Source of the DNA: Eubacteriales bacterium
GTDB lineage: Bacteria > Bacillota > Clostridia > Oscillospirales > Acutalibacteraceae
Assembly: GCA_030529125.1 (NCBI GenBank)
Contig: JAUMXP010000001.1
Location: 1-33,423, forward strand
Length of the DNA stretch: 33,423 nt
Direction of reading: 5' to 3'
Shown here: positions 10,001 through 17,761 of the stretch, in pieces
Numbering within the stretch: position 1 is the first letter of the stretch
How the letters are laid out: every line of letters starts with the position of its first letter
Translations under genes and position numbers: made by a program
Notes under the pieces: model-generated
What the model was told of the DNA's origin: nothing
Databases searched by the model: none
What the model saw: the letters and a program-made list of their open reading frames with translations, nothing else

Positions 10001-13000
10001 GATGGTAATCCATGCTTCCTCGCCTGGGTTGATATCAATATTGACAGTCTGTTGCTGACCGTTGCTAATGATAACATGTGGCACATCTCCAGGGATGCTC
10101 AGGCTGAAATGACCAACTTTATCCATATTCATCACAGTTCCTGGCCAACCATTATCTGCACCGCCATCGTACCAATAATACAGATACGCCTGACGCCACT
10201 GCACAGGGACTTGAACATGGAGAGGGACAGTACCTACAGCTGAAAGGGAGTATTTGTCGTTGTTTGCGTTGTATGTGATAATTTTTCCATTGTCAGGAAT
10301 ATTCATATTGAAAGTAAAATAACCATCAACGCTGTCGTCATCACCCTTTACATCAATTCTGTTTTTCTCATCCAAAGGCATTTTTTCAAAATTAATGCGG
10401 TTGAATTCGGAAATATTGTCTGCAGGGTCAAGGTATGTGGCACCTGTGGTATTGATACCCATAAGCTTTGCTGCAGTACCACTAAGATTTCCCAAAAGGT
10501 TGTCATTCTTAAAGAGCTCTCCATTTGCGTCCAGCTCCTCAGTCTTTAGACCATAGTCCAGAACATAGGTGCTATCCTGAACCTTGGTGCTATGAACCAT
10601 TACACGGACAATAGCATAATCACCCTGATTAAGTCCTGAAACGTCATCTATATATCCACCACCTGTGGACTGAAGGCGCATAAGCAGATAGAACTCGTGC
10701 GTACCCGGCTCTGTGTAATTGATCTGACAGCCCCAATCTCCAGTAGCCTGCTGAGTAAAGAAGCTTACATCCGGTGCATAATCAACCTTTCTGCCGTATT
10801 TATCACAGAATGAGGTATAAATAACGCTTGTGTCACCTTTTACTTTATCAAAGAACTCCTCATACTCTGAGAGTTTATTTCCTGTGGTTTTTGAAGCTTT
10901 AGTGGCATCGTCAAGTATTCTCTTCTCCTGTACAAAGAGGTTGTGCTCTGACCACTGGTAATAGTAAGGAATTCCTGCAACATATATACGGTGACTCGCT
11001 GCACTTCGCAGAGTTTCGTTGCCACTACCATTTGGATCAGACTTTGTAGTCGCAGTAACATTGACTGTATTATCAAATACACCCGCCTCAGCCTGTTCAT
11101 CGGTGAGGGTATAGTAGATGCCCTTGAAGGTAACTTCTGCATCAACCCACAGACCTGAACCACTCTGAGTAAGCTCGTCATCTATAGTTCCGTCACCAAG
11201 ACCGTCGCCCTCCAGAGTTTTCAGGAAAACTTTCAGAGCATTGTTATCATTGAAGCGGATTGTAACCTCTGTGTATACATGTGTACCTGTGCCTGCATCA
11301 ACCTTTGTATACTCGCCTGTTGCCAGATCCTTTATATAGTCACCATTGTTACTGTCAGGCTTATAGCCGGTAACCACCGCCGTAAGGTCGTTGGCTTCAA
11401 GAGTACCGCCTCGGGCATCGGTTACATAGTAACCATTGATATCATCGTTTAAATCATCTGGTGTATCGTCACCTTTAACCAAAAGTCCGTCGGTAGGATT
11501 CAGCTTTACACCGATGTTGCTATCATCAAATGTCAGGTTGTAAAGCTTTGTGTTACCTGTGTTCTTAGCCTTGAGGTTATACTCAATAGGAGCATTCGGG
11601 TTGACAATACCGCCAACCTCAACCTGCTCACCAAACTGGTATGCAGATTTCTCAACACGGAGAGCAGGGTCAGTAACATGCATATTTGTAACAATACGCA
11701 TATTAGCACCGTAGCCGTGACGCTCCATATAATAGAAATCGAATTTTACAATCTCACCATCAACAAGATCAAGAGCCTGTGCACGCTTCACTTCTTCTGC
11801 AGAGTAATTGTCAGGATTAGCTACAACTTCTCTAGCCCATTTTACATAGTCGTTAACCTGGAAGCTAACGGTACTGATAGAGTGAGCACCACCAATATCA
11901 AGAACAAGTTGATCGTTGATGAACAAGTAAACGTCGTCGTCTCCTTCGAACTCGAAGAATAAACCATCCTCTTCGTTAAACACGAACTCACCGTTTGAAG
12001 TAAGAACGTAGTCAAAGTTTCTGTTTATATACGTACCGCCGTCCTTGGTGTATGAGCGATAGCCATCCTCCATCATATAGTATGATTTTGTCTGACCTGC
12101 ATAATCACCGGTTGCGTTCGTTACAGGCAGAAACGGGAATCGGGTAGTTGTGTTAGATCCTGAATAATAGAACAAATCCTTTCCCTGAACAGGACCCATA
12201 GAAATTGTGCCGTCACCACCCTGATTCAGAGAGCTATACTCGACAGAAGACTTAGACTGCTCTTTGTACTGATTCTGAGTGAGTTTTCCGGAGGTGAGAT
12301 CAGCGTTGCTTGCACCATTTGAAAAACCTGCGTCAAATACATAAGCGCTTTTTCCGTCTGACATATTAGCACTGCTAAGAGTAAGGTACTTATAGTCTGT
12401 CTGAAGCTGGTTGTAGGAGTTGTCCACGAAGAGGTTATTAAGCAGGAAGTAGGCAGCATCCATACAGGTATTGATGTTGTCCTTAACATCAAGGAATTCA
12501 CCCACAAGACTACTTGCTTTTGCCTTTGTTTCAGCATATGAACCGAATGTCGGAGCTGAGCCCTTATTCTGACCTGAAGTGAATTTAATGCCAAGACAGT
12601 TACGCAGTGCCTGTGCAAGATCACTCTTACCACTGGTAGCGTATTGGCTACTCTCCTGTCCTTTTACGAAGTTATAATTATATTTACCGCCTGAATCTTT
12701 CTGAGGAATAACAAGCGTTTTTTCAAGCATTTCTGCAATGTATGATATAGCTTCCTCACGATATACAGGACGACCGTTTTCGAGTTCACCCTCTAAAAGA
12801 CCAACAGTCATAAGACCCTGAGTAGCGTGGGTAAGCAGTTTGTATCCATCCAGATCCAGATCTGCCATATTAAAGCCATTCTGATAGTCGCTTGGGTACT
12901 TGTTTTTATAAGCATCCTGAGACGCATAGCTGCTAGATACATAGTAAATCTTGTTGTCGGTACCCAGATTTTTTCCGTTACGGTCTACACGCTTGTCGTT

Positions 13001-14113
13001 ATAAACAGATGAGTAACCACCTGTACCATATGTGTATGGTGTATATCCAACTCTATATGTATTGTATCCGTTGTTCATTGTGGAGGAGGTATCTCCGCCT
13101 CCCAGCGCCCATTTACCACCGGAAGATGGCAGAAGCATACCAAAGCCAAGGTTGTTACCTGCGTTCCAACCATTTGTTGTACTTTTGGTAGATTTTGTGC
13201 TCTTTCTTTCACCCGGATTCTTATCGAAAGCCACCGCAGCCTTGCCGTACTGCTCTGCTTCAAATGAGTTGTTAAAGAACGCAACGTGAGAAAGGTCAAA
13301 ATAGTCACTGGAAGCGTCCATATTAAGACGAATATATATCTTCCAAATATTTGAACTAATACTATCCCAGTAACCACTACCCTGATGTGCATCATAGGCT
13401 GCCTTGAGGTCGATAAGCATATATGTCCAGTCAGAAGAGTTCTGGAATGTGCCCGTATACTTCATCCGTGTCCAGTTAGAAGTAGAACCTATGTTAGAGT
13501 TCATATAAAAAGCAGGTGTACTTCCACTTGCGGTGAGTCCGCTGGAGCGATAAACCACTACCATATAGCGTACCTGATTTGCAGGCTTTGAACCCCAGTC
13601 ATTTACAAAGTCAGCAACACAATAGTTAGCATAATCATAATCACCCGCACGGGTAAGTCTTAAATACTGAGGCGAGGAATTCGCAACAGCAGTTCTTTTA
13701 GTTTTTGTATAGTTGTTACTAGGATTATAGTTACCAGACGGATAGTTCGCGGTGAATGTTGTATATATCCAGTCGCCTGTATAGTCTGAGCCCAATTTGG
13801 TTACGGGCATAGGTGCACCGCCACCATAAAGACCACCACCCGCGGTAGAATAGCTCTCATCTAAAATCGTTTCACCATTAAAGTTGGAATACTCAAAGAG
13901 CATACCATCTGCAAGGTAGTCATAAATTTTGACAGGCCAGTTTATAGTACCATTATTGCCCAAGGTATCGTTCTTGATACCTGTATTACCGGCGTCAGTT
14001 CCGGTTGCGATATCATTGATAGCTGCCAAAACAGATGCAGGAATCAATGAAAATACCATAATAAAGGTCAGAACCAGAGCCAGAACTCTGTTGCCGGATT
14101 TCCACTTCTTCAT
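4079..14113 (-). CDS. Giant secreted multidomain GH20 protein with fibro-slime and starch-binding-like modules
   Basis: A 3344-residue exported protein. The ATG at 14113 has AAAGGAG seven bases upstream and opens a standard signal peptide (MKKWKSGNRVLALVL..., cleavage likely near VLAA). Order of parts: an unassigned Gly/Asn/Tyr-rich region; a fibro-slime domain (about 645-808, core FEFEGDDDVYLFIND); a DUF11-like domain; five starch-binding module 26-like repeats (about 1295-1753); a beta-sandwich-type region; a GH20b-like domain and a GH20 hexosaminidase barrel (about 2318-2870) with the catalytic pair Asp2643-Glu2644 in FNIGGDELG; then InlB/Flg_new-type repeats to the end. No LPXTG motif, S-layer domain or dockerin is visible, so it is presumably released or held non-covalently. 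LDVARKYL and IIPSFDTPAH resemble lacto-N-biosidase/hexosaminidase GH20 enzymes. Likely substrates are GlcNAc/GalNAc-containing glycans such as mucin or milk oligosaccharides; that is inference. Confidence 0.85.
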   Translation of the reverse strand: MKKWKSGNRVLALVLTFIMVFSLIPASVLAAINDIATGTDAGNTGIKNDTLGNNGTINWPVKIYDYLADGMLFEYSNFNGETILDESYSTAGGGLYGGGAPMPVTKLGSDYTGDWIYTTFTANYPSGNYNPSNNYTKTKRTAVANSSPQYLRLTRAGDYDYANYCVADFVNDWGSKPANQVRYMVVVYRSSGLTASGSTPAFYMNSNIGSTSNWTRMKYTGTFQNSSDWTYMLIDLKAAYDAHQGSGYWDSISSNIWKIYIRLNMDASSDYFDLSHVAFFNNSFEAEQYGKAAVAFDKNPGERKSTKSTKSTTNGWNAGNNLGFGMLLPSSGGKWALGGGDTSSTMNNGYNTYRVGYTPYTYGTGGYSSVYNDKRVDRNGKNLGTDNKIYYVSSSYASQDAYKNKYPSDYQNGFNMADLDLDGYKLLTHATQGLMTVGLLEGELENGRPVYREEAISYIAEMLEKTLVIPQKDSGGKYNYNFVKGQESSQYATSGKSDLAQALRNCLGIKFTSGQNKGSAPTFGSYAETKAKASSLVGEFLDVKDNINTCMDAAYFLLNNLFVDNSYNQLQTDYKYLTLSSANMSDGKSAYVFDAGFSNGASNADLTSGKLTQNQYKEQSKSSVEYSSLNQGGDGTISMGPVQGKDLFYYSGSNTTTRFPFLPVTNATGDYAGQTKSYYMMEDGYRSYTKDGGTYINRNFDYVLTSNGEFVFNEEDGLFFEFEGDDDVYLFINDQLVLDIGGAHSISTVSFQVNDYVKWAREVVANPDNYSAEEVKRAQALDLVDGEIVKFDFYYMERHGYGANMRIVTNMHVTDPALRVEKSAYQFGEQVEVGGIVNPNAPIEYNLKAKNTGNTKLYNLTFDDSNIGVKLNPTDGLLVKGDDTPDDLNDDINGYYVTDARGGTLEANDLTAVVTGYKPDSNNGDYIKDLATGEYTKVDAGTGTHVYTEVTIRFNDNNALKVFLKTLEGDGLGDGTIDDELTQSGSGLWVDAEVTFKGIYYTLTDEQAEAGVFDNTVNVTATTKSDPNGSGNETLRSAASHRIYVAGIPYYYQWSEHNLFVQEKRILDDATKASKTTGNKLSEYEEFFDKVKGDTSVIYTSFCDKYGRKVDYAPDVSFFTQQATGDWGCQINYTEPGTHEFYLLMRLQSTGGGYIDDVSGLNQGDYAIVRVMVHSTKVQDSTYVLDYGLKTEELDANGELFKNDNLLGNLSGTAAKLMGINTTGATYLDPADNISEFNRINFEKMPLDEKNRIDVKGDDDSVDGYFTFNMNIPDNGKIITYNANNDKYSLSAVGTVPLHVQVPVQWRQAYLYYWYDGGADNGWPGTVMNMDKVGHFSLSIPGDVPHVIISNGQQQTVNIDINPGEEAWITIDGTTNSEGKLIASTEYHTQDGIIHAQVPDDWEEVYLYYWDEYDNNNEWPGEPLEVDQNGFYTMNIPGNVSNVIINNGDKGKQTSNQPVYAGKETWITVNDNNPSYNEETKIYYYSATSSRSTEKVKMHATVPDDWEAASLYYWNSNGSGTGVEWPGIAMEKQSDGTYTVENIPADVTNVIVNDGKKEGAKQTADLLITPGLETWINVSGIVINTTVEATVPANYGDVNFYFFGPNGDVGPAWPGIHVTDTDGDGVYTMKAPAGATKVIVNNGNGTQSQNLMLTPNKTNSYYIIDSGKANTNTKTKLFISVPDDWGTVAIHHWNDTSSTTWPGDIVTEQDENGRYIYELDGDRTGFIINNNNGRQTGNIEEFCLGAENKIDVYTDNNFAVSSTSEVSTGYNVDITYGEDAEKLGFTFTPTDFMDSMYDLWMAITVHETTDDPTPLGQTFDINKEVQMYKKVTVLPANVVYYEDDFTGIKYDTTDSANSMVHIGNGSGSLSQNVDQELEYGKDPTYQNSLKPDYSGDSQTQVSIGDTKPFATFDFTGTGFEIIGRTNAVDSSTARVVVKDSTRKVVKTVAVITEFDNDANDGDDAINQVPIVRVNGLAFGKYTVEINGVPVYDFSNMVGNKPSVKESWLIIDGIRIFQPLADDEDGTAGKNDAYIDTENGADFEEIRNLIADRQAFAIKYDDTDGLSVSGGTNTWIENRNNTLPSDENLKWTNNIVNSVNDYLLAGPNNEVYMQEVSANLKSALAFYVQEDGTDVHNMQIAVRAIDYGQFNAQKATGLNAELQYGVYVNDEYVWKTLSTITTGTEQYYTIPYAECPYDAENDRYQVVIRVADTETPGMASFTSIKYNGIKLCTLNESEVPDVIYDNDELGNTIVDSTGNNLDTSKFVDFIGLVDQMTSDKEDDGNSDNTGNEPVEPSKPTVVGTDTSSLGVLADTFTANSSKNFALSEDSKFYIVTQNESSKPSDKVVDTVKLVQSQFAADSLPSAEPMEIVWGLEKYATDGDILIYVNSSYSYGDEEYKLEVAEKAKVYSKDVDGLLYGLNTLQKHFRKADTNAIKGFTTQDKPDTKDRIVHLDVARKYLTKDWIKNYIAEMSWMGYNALEFHMSEDGGFRSDIWDENTIKLDGMSGNDFSWAIGSRKQSWNYSGGADPDAGRYLTTAELIEICETAKEYHIDIIPSFDTPAHVDWITTTYAEQVAAGNTSIKTFKYNGTTYTLPNTIHYNNGYSALNLANNSVKNLAFAMYNDMAVFFKVYAGSTKFNIGGDELGLYSSSGYTYTDVYNYINDVNKVLKKHDYTSRVYNDFFYRKTTVDNYSKIFQTNAQLDSDIEVVIWTADGSYTAPPSQWVDSGRTVYGGINFWTYYVLRYFDHPNYTDLSKYPDWGKDARDPSNNWWGFYRNTEDAIYNEWTPGLLSGYNKTKYELTNNQLQGGYFMVWCDNAAVNTEVEMWNGVWDESTSANKGKYFYSLIDRMWSNAIKQWNWDINSNLTFANYETIRDTMGYFPGYVATPSTQNYANTAVLPQSTEVSNTAYLPSYTVTFKDYDGTVIDTQSVKLGESAVAPVAPVRPADGYYTYTFAGWNKDFSNITGNLTITAQYDETAIDHDTSGYLELKVSGGTDILMSVDDGIARPLGKHYYNHHMDFGKQVKVTAQTTNDNTFVGWINATTGDILTTERTYTFYTTGNDVLIAMFKVDLDGMNTVTFRNDKSNQIIDIQYYSPDSDIVFPEDPSFLGYEFAQWDHTEEEIRELLVQGEDVTVRPIWEVKDVYVNITVNGGAVTKSAGVNTDGKYLAYKSITVTANAAPNGQMFSHWEDADGNIQSYDAEYKFYPYKDTELTAMYVSNTSLKLDYDVLVNAGIDSTTLGDSNTIFFSWSVPEKSEFTFISAGVLFADKNNYSESTFVVGTLDRGVTQFVPAKKYQTSTGSHSITKTGVELGDEMIARAFVMYRDADGILRIAYSDTITAKK
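8855..10230 (-). repeat. Five tandem starch-binding module 26-like repeats (coding)
   Basis: Within the giant gene, five units of about 75-90 residues share the pattern VPDDW...LYYW...WPG...VIxNNG...QT...W. They start at about 10228, 9935, 9625, 9355 and 9085, reading leftward. Units 4 and 5 are the most diverged (YFF and HHW replace YYW). Confidence 0.8.
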
Positions 14114-14183
14114 GGCTTTTACTCCTTTCAATCAACAACTTCTCGTTGTCATACAGAAATCTATGTGAACACTATATATCAAT

Positions 14184-14200
14184 AATGTATTAAATACATT
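14184..14200. promoter_or_regulatory. Palindrome overlapping putative promoter of the giant gene
   Basis: AATGTATT-A-AATACATT is a perfect 8+1+8 palindrome. On the minus strand it covers the expected -35 position of a weak promoter whose -10 would be TATAGT (14171-14176). It could be an operator or a poor terminator for the upstream lipoprotein gene. Confidence 0.35.
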
Positions 14201-14214
14201 AACATTTTTCTTAA

Positions 14215-14910
14215 CTATTCCATTTGATAGCTATAACGGACAATGCGAGAGTTATCCTCATAATGTCCTGCTTGTTTTTTTTGGATATCATCAGGCTTCA
14301 AAGTATCAAAACCAACCATATAAGTAATACCACCAAGATAGTTTCCGTCAGAGTTTAGGTTCTTATAATAAACACAGGGATTAGAGAGGTTATCTTCAGA
14401 GATATTTTTAAGTGTCAGGGTATTCCCATCAACTTCTACCTCTAGCTTGTCCGTGGTCAAAAGAGCGTCGTCACGGAAGGTACTCTGACAATCCAGAAAC
14501 TCAAACTCCGAGTCTGCTTTTACTCCCATACGGTTTGCCTCAAGGACCCAGGCTCTCTTTGAGGGTGGAAGTCCCGAAACCACAAACTGGGCTGTCTTAC
14601 CGTCCACATCGTAGGTAACCGTCGCAAACTCCAGATACTCGTCTGAGCGATTCTCCAGAAGCACCGCCAGAATGTTCTCCACCTCTTCGTTTGAGCCGTC
14701 CTCCACATAGGGCCCGCTGTAGCTTGTAAACTCCAGACAGTACAAATCCTCTGAGGACGCTCTGTTCTGGGTTGCACCATACGAAATGTCCTTGGTGGAA
14801 TCCTCTTTCGTACAGCCAGAAAATGTCACAGCCAACAACAGCACCAACACCGAAGCCATAACTCGCAGGGTAACAGTCCCATTTAAGTATATTCGATTGT
14901 TTCTTGCCAC
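14215..14910 (-). CDS. Predicted lipoprotein of unknown function
   Basis: A 231-residue protein. The GTG at 14908-14910 is preferred over the upstream ATG because GGAGGTG lies six bases before it. The N-terminus has basic residues, a hydrophobic stretch (about 15-30) and a lipobox ending FSGC, with lipidated Cys33, so it should be tethered to the outer face of the membrane. The mature part is acidic and beta-rich (YLEFATVTYDVDGKTAQFVV, then NPCVYYKNL and GGITYMVGFDTL); I recognise no family. It is transcribed toward the giant gene 101 bases away and diverges from the PqqD operon, so it may belong functionally to either. Confidence 0.7.
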   Translation of the reverse strand: MARNNRIYLNGTVTLRVMASVLVLLLAVTFSGCTKEDSTKDISYGATQNRASSEDLYCLEFTSYSGPYVEDGSNEEVENILAVLLENRSDEYLEFATVTYDVDGKTAQFVVSGLPPSKRAWVLEANRMGVKADSEFEFLDCQSTFRDDALLTTDKLEVEVDGNTLTLKNISEDNLSNPCVYYKNLNSDGNYLGGITYMVGFDTLKPDDIQKKQAGHYEDNSRIVRYSYQME

Positions 14911-14986
14911 GGTTTCACCTCCGCTTCGGCTCTTTTTGTACATAATAACGATAATACCCCTTTTTACAGGCTATTACATATAGTAT

Positions 14987-15015
14987 ATAGTATCATCTTG
15001 ATTGTCCACAGTCAA
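14987..15015 (-). promoter_or_regulatory. Promoter for the lipoprotein gene
   Basis: On the minus strand TTGACT (15010-15015) and TACTAT (14987-14992) are separated by 17 bases, upstream of the GTG at 14910. It diverges from the promoter at 15066-15094. Confidence 0.65.
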
Positions 15016-15065
15016 TTGTTTTTTGGTAAAATGAAGGGTTTTTTGGATAAATTTTCCAAAAAGTC

Positions 15066-15094
15066 TTGCATTTGTCTAACATAGGAGTTATAAT
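15066..15094 (+). promoter_or_regulatory. Promoter of the RiPP-like operon
   Basis: TTGCAT (15066-15071), a 17-base spacer and a perfect TATAAT (15089-15094), about 75 bases before the PqqD-like start. Nothing else in the divergent region competes with it on this strand. Confidence 0.75.
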
Positions 15095-15170
15095 GTAGGT
15101 CTAATTTGTATCATTAGGAGAGTGAGCTCTTTTTTTCTTGTCTTCTCCTGTGATATCTGGGAGGAAAAAG

Positions 15171-15443
15171 ATGCGCGTCTTAAGCGGATTTATCGTTCGG
15201 GAAGTCGCCGGCGAAACCATTGCTATCCCTTCCGGTGACGCTGCAAAAAGCCTCTCCGGTCTGCTAGCTCTCAACGAAAGCGGAAAGCTACTCTTCGAAC
15301 TACTCCAAAGCGAGCAGACAGAAACAAGCCTTGTTGAAGCTTTGCTCAACGAATTCGATATCGACTTTGCCACCGCACAAGCTGATGTCGCAGAATTTTT
15401 AGAGATTCTGCGGTCAAGTGGTGTGCTGGTAGAATCTGAATAA
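15171..15443 (+). CDS. PqqD-family peptide-recognition protein
   Basis: A 90-residue protein of the PqqD family, the winged-helix RiPP recognition element that binds a precursor's leader peptide and presents it to a radical SAM or other modifying enzyme. The family pattern is clear: FIVREVAGETIAIPSGDA, then LLALNESGKLLFELL, then a helical region ending FLEILRSSGVLVE. The ATG at 15171 follows GGGAGG by six bases; the longer frame starting TTG at 15138 lacks such a site. It is the first gene of an apparent operon with the small peptide (52 bases downstream), the HPr-kinase-like gene and the radical SAM gene. Family assignment is firm; the bound substrate is inferred to be the 15496-15756 peptide. 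Confidence 0.85.
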   Translation: MRVLSGFIVREVAGETIAIPSGDAAKSLSGLLALNESGKLLFELLQSEQTETSLVEALLNEFDIDFATAQADVAEFLEILRSSGVLVESE

Positions 15444-15495
15444 TCCCGTATAAACTTCATTAGTTTTTGTTTTTGAGTTAGGTAGGTTAAAAACT

Positions 15496-15756
15496 ATGAA
15501 AAAGAAATATCAGAAGCCTATGGTTGCTGTTGAGTTTTATAAGCTCAGCCAATCTATCGCTGCATGCACTATTAAAATCGGTTTCCTGGACAACCAGTGC
15601 GTGGTCAACGACCCTGACTCACCGATAGAAATGCGCAGCTTAGCATATGCTTATCCTGAATACTTCAGCACAGGATGTGCTATACACTACAACAACATTC
15701 AGGAAAATGACTCTCTGTGTTTCCACACACAGGCTAACGCTACATTTACATCCTGA
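15496..15756 (+). CDS. Candidate RiPP precursor peptide, 86 residues
   Basis: A small protein between the PqqD-like and HPr-kinase-like genes. The N-terminus MKKKYQKPMVAVEFYKLSQS is the lysine-rich KPxVxVExF type of start I recall from small Clostridia peptides near modification genes (memory, not a search). Cysteines are at 24, 35, 61 and 75. The rest is rich in Asn, Asp, Ser, Thr and Tyr, and the chain ends NATFTS with a C-terminal Ser. A possible leader/core boundary is around IAAC (21-24). An AGGTAGG site precedes the ATG, and the TGA stop is followed one base later by the ATG of the kinase. No other family is recognised. The precursor role rests on position, size and composition. Confidence 0.62.
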   Translation: MKKKYQKPMVAVEFYKLSQSIAACTIKIGFLDNQCVVNDPDSPIEMRSLAYAYPEYFSTGCAIHYNNIQENDSLCFHTQANATFTS

Positions 15757-15757
15757 T

Positions 15758-16633
15758 ATGAATAGAGAAATTTCTTTTTGTATCCGTTTTTCAGGATTAA
15801 CCCTTCGCTTTGTATTACCTACAACTGTAAACCTACCCGAAAACTTCACCTCTCTTATCTGCGAGGATGTTGAAAATCCTACAGCAGAGTACAAAGTCTG
15901 CTTACTCAAGACCCCTCTTTGTCCTGAATCAAAACCCATTTCAAAAGAGGGAGACACACATATATATGTTACCGATAAAGGCTGTCTGCGCATTTACTCA
16001 GCTCTAACTGCTGACGATGGGTGCCAGGTGGCCTGTCTTTTATGTAAAAACGGCAAAAACATTCTATATTATCCTGCGAAAATGTGGGATTACTATCGAA
16101 AATACTGGCACTGTACACATCTTTTGGCAGGAGAGCTTTTGCTTATGTGGCACAATGCTTTTTTACTGCACAGCTCTGTTGTGATACTAAACGGAAAGGC
16201 TATTCTTTTTTGCGGTCCATCAGGTGTAGGAAAATCAACCCAAGCAACACTTTGGGCGCAACATCTGAATGCAGACATCATCAACGGTGACCGATGTGTC
16301 ATCACAAAAAAAGACGGGATTTTTTACGGTGGTGGCTCTCCCTGGAGCGGAACATCAGGTATTTTTAAAAGCGAGCAGGCTCCTATAGCAGGAATCTTAC
16401 TCCTCTCAAAATCCAACGAAAACAGTATCACAGGGCTTAAATCAGAGGCTTTTGCACCTTTATACAGTCAGACCACTGTAAACAGCTGGGATAGGGAATT
16501 CGTGGACAAGGTATCTGATTTTTATTCTGAGCTTCTTTCTAAGGTTTCTGTTTATGAACTTAAATGTCGACCCGACAAAGATGCAGTGATGCTCGCATAT
16601 AACACCTTGTTTAAAAAGGGGGACTTCGTATGA
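15758..16633 (+). CDS. HPr kinase/PEPCK-like P-loop kinase
   Basis: A 291-residue protein related to the C-terminal domain of HPr kinase. The P-loop GPSGVGKST sits near residues 155-163 after LLHSSVVILNGKAILF, and DIINGDRCVI follows, a typical HPr-kinase-like metal/base region. The N-terminal half is a diverged beta-rich domain. The start chosen is the ATG at 15758, one base after the peptide gene's stop, suggesting translational coupling; the longer frame from 15647 would overlap the whole 3' end of the peptide gene. The stop overlaps the radical SAM start (ATGA). In lasso-peptide loci such kinases phosphorylate the precursor's C-terminal Ser, which fits the Ser-ending peptide here. Activity on that peptide is inference. 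Confidence 0.78.
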   Translation: MNREISFCIRFSGLTLRFVLPTTVNLPENFTSLICEDVENPTAEYKVCLLKTPLCPESKPISKEGDTHIYVTDKGCLRIYSALTADDGCQVACLLCKNGKNILYYPAKMWDYYRKYWHCTHLLAGELLLMWHNAFLLHSSVVILNGKAILFCGPSGVGKSTQATLWAQHLNADIINGDRCVITKKDGIFYGGGSPWSGTSGIFKSEQAPIAGILLLSKSNENSITGLKSEAFAPLYSQTTVNSWDREFVDKVSDFYSELLSKVSVYELKCRPDKDAVMLAYNTLFKKGDFV

Positions 16634-17738
16634 CCACTAATACAAGTGCAAATATCCGTCGCAATCTCTGCAGCCAGTGTGCAACTCTTGGCATTCCTAT
16701 CAGTGGCATTTTTGAGTTGACCCCAGATGCAATCTAAAGTGTAAAATGTGCTATGTCCGTCTGACTGATGAGCAGATGGCGCCTATCGGAAAAGAACGCA
16801 CCGCAAAGCAGTGGATCCAGTTTGCACAGGAATGTAAAGACGCAGGAATGGTCTTTCTGCTGATCACCGGTGGTGAACCCACCCTGCGCTCTGATTTTCC
16901 TGAAATTTACGAAAGCCTCGCTCAAATGGGGCTATCTATATCTATCAACACCAACGGCACCCTGCTGACTCCAAAGATAAGAGAACTCTGGCATCGTTTA
17001 CCTCCAGCGCAGGTCAACGTCACTCTCTACGGCGTGTGCCGAGAAGACTACGCGGACCTCTGCTCAAACCCTGACGCTTTTGACGCAGTTGTAGAAACTC
17101 TTAACTGGCTGAAAAAAGAGGGTATTCTGGTGCATCTCAACACCACTATAGTACCCTCCAATTATCCTAAGTGGATGAAGCTTGAGGAATTCGCAAACGA
17201 CAGAGACCTGGAGCTGAGAATGACCTGCTACTGCTTCCCTCCTACCAGAAGAGCCCTATGTGACAATTGTGACTCGTTTTCTCGTCTGACCCCACAAGAG
17301 GCAGGTACTCTTATCGCGCAGGACCTTCTCTATCGTGAAGGAATTGACGCGATAAAAGCAAGAGCAAAAAACCTGTCATCTCCTTTGCAGCGTAGCTGTG
17401 ACCTTGAAAACGGCGACCCTATCCAGTGTCTTGCCGGCCGATCACAGTTCTGGGTCACATGGGACGGAAGGATGACCCCGTGTGGAATGCTCAGCACTCC
17501 TGACACTCATCCCTTCAAAGAGGGATTTTCCGCGTCATGGGAACAACTACGCAAACATTGTTCCAAAATCCGTCTATGTCCTGATTGTGCCCGATGTGAA
17601 CATCAGAAATCCTGTATGAACTGTGCAGCAGTGACCTTTGCTGAAACCGGCAGATTTGACGGCAAGCCTGAATATATGTGCGAGCTAAACCGTGCCTACC
17701 GCGAATCCGTGACAAAACTTGTTGAAAAATCAAAGTAA
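16630..17738 (+). pseudogene. Radical SAM/SPASM peptide-modifying enzyme, frameshifted
   Basis: Start ATG at 16630 overlaps the kinase stop. The first 35 codons read ...GIPISGIFELTP and then hit a TAA at 16735-16737. Shifting one base in 16720-16727 (a CCCC run) restores LTP-R-CNLKCKMCYVRL, so the CxxxCxxC cluster motif lies right at the break (Cys codons 16728, 16740, 16749). The rest is intact: ITGGEPTLRSDF (SAM binding), a TIM-barrel body, and a C-terminal SPASM-type domain with CLAGRS, CGML and the CPDCARCEHQKSCMNC cluster. The corrected protein would be about 369 residues, normal for RiPP rSAM/SPASM enzymes that make thioether or C-C crosslinks. Without correction no complete enzyme is made. 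A sequencing error in the C run is the main alternative to a real mutation. Confidence 0.8.
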
Positions 17739-17761
17739 TAACCCATCATTTATAAATAAAA

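Noticed and set aside
4079..14113. Many plus- and minus-strand ORFs of 60-138 codons inside the giant gene
   Set aside because: They are shadows of a long, clearly coding frame and lack ribosome sites or recognisable domains.
14500..14800. ORFs on both strands in the lipoprotein gene (68 and 86 codons)
   Set aside because: The lipoprotein frame has a signal peptide, lipobox and ribosome site; the others have none of these.
16630..16750. Programmed ribosomal frameshifting in the radical SAM gene
   Set aside because: No slippery heptamer, downstream hairpin or internal Shine-Dalgarno is visible; mutation or a sequencing error is simpler.
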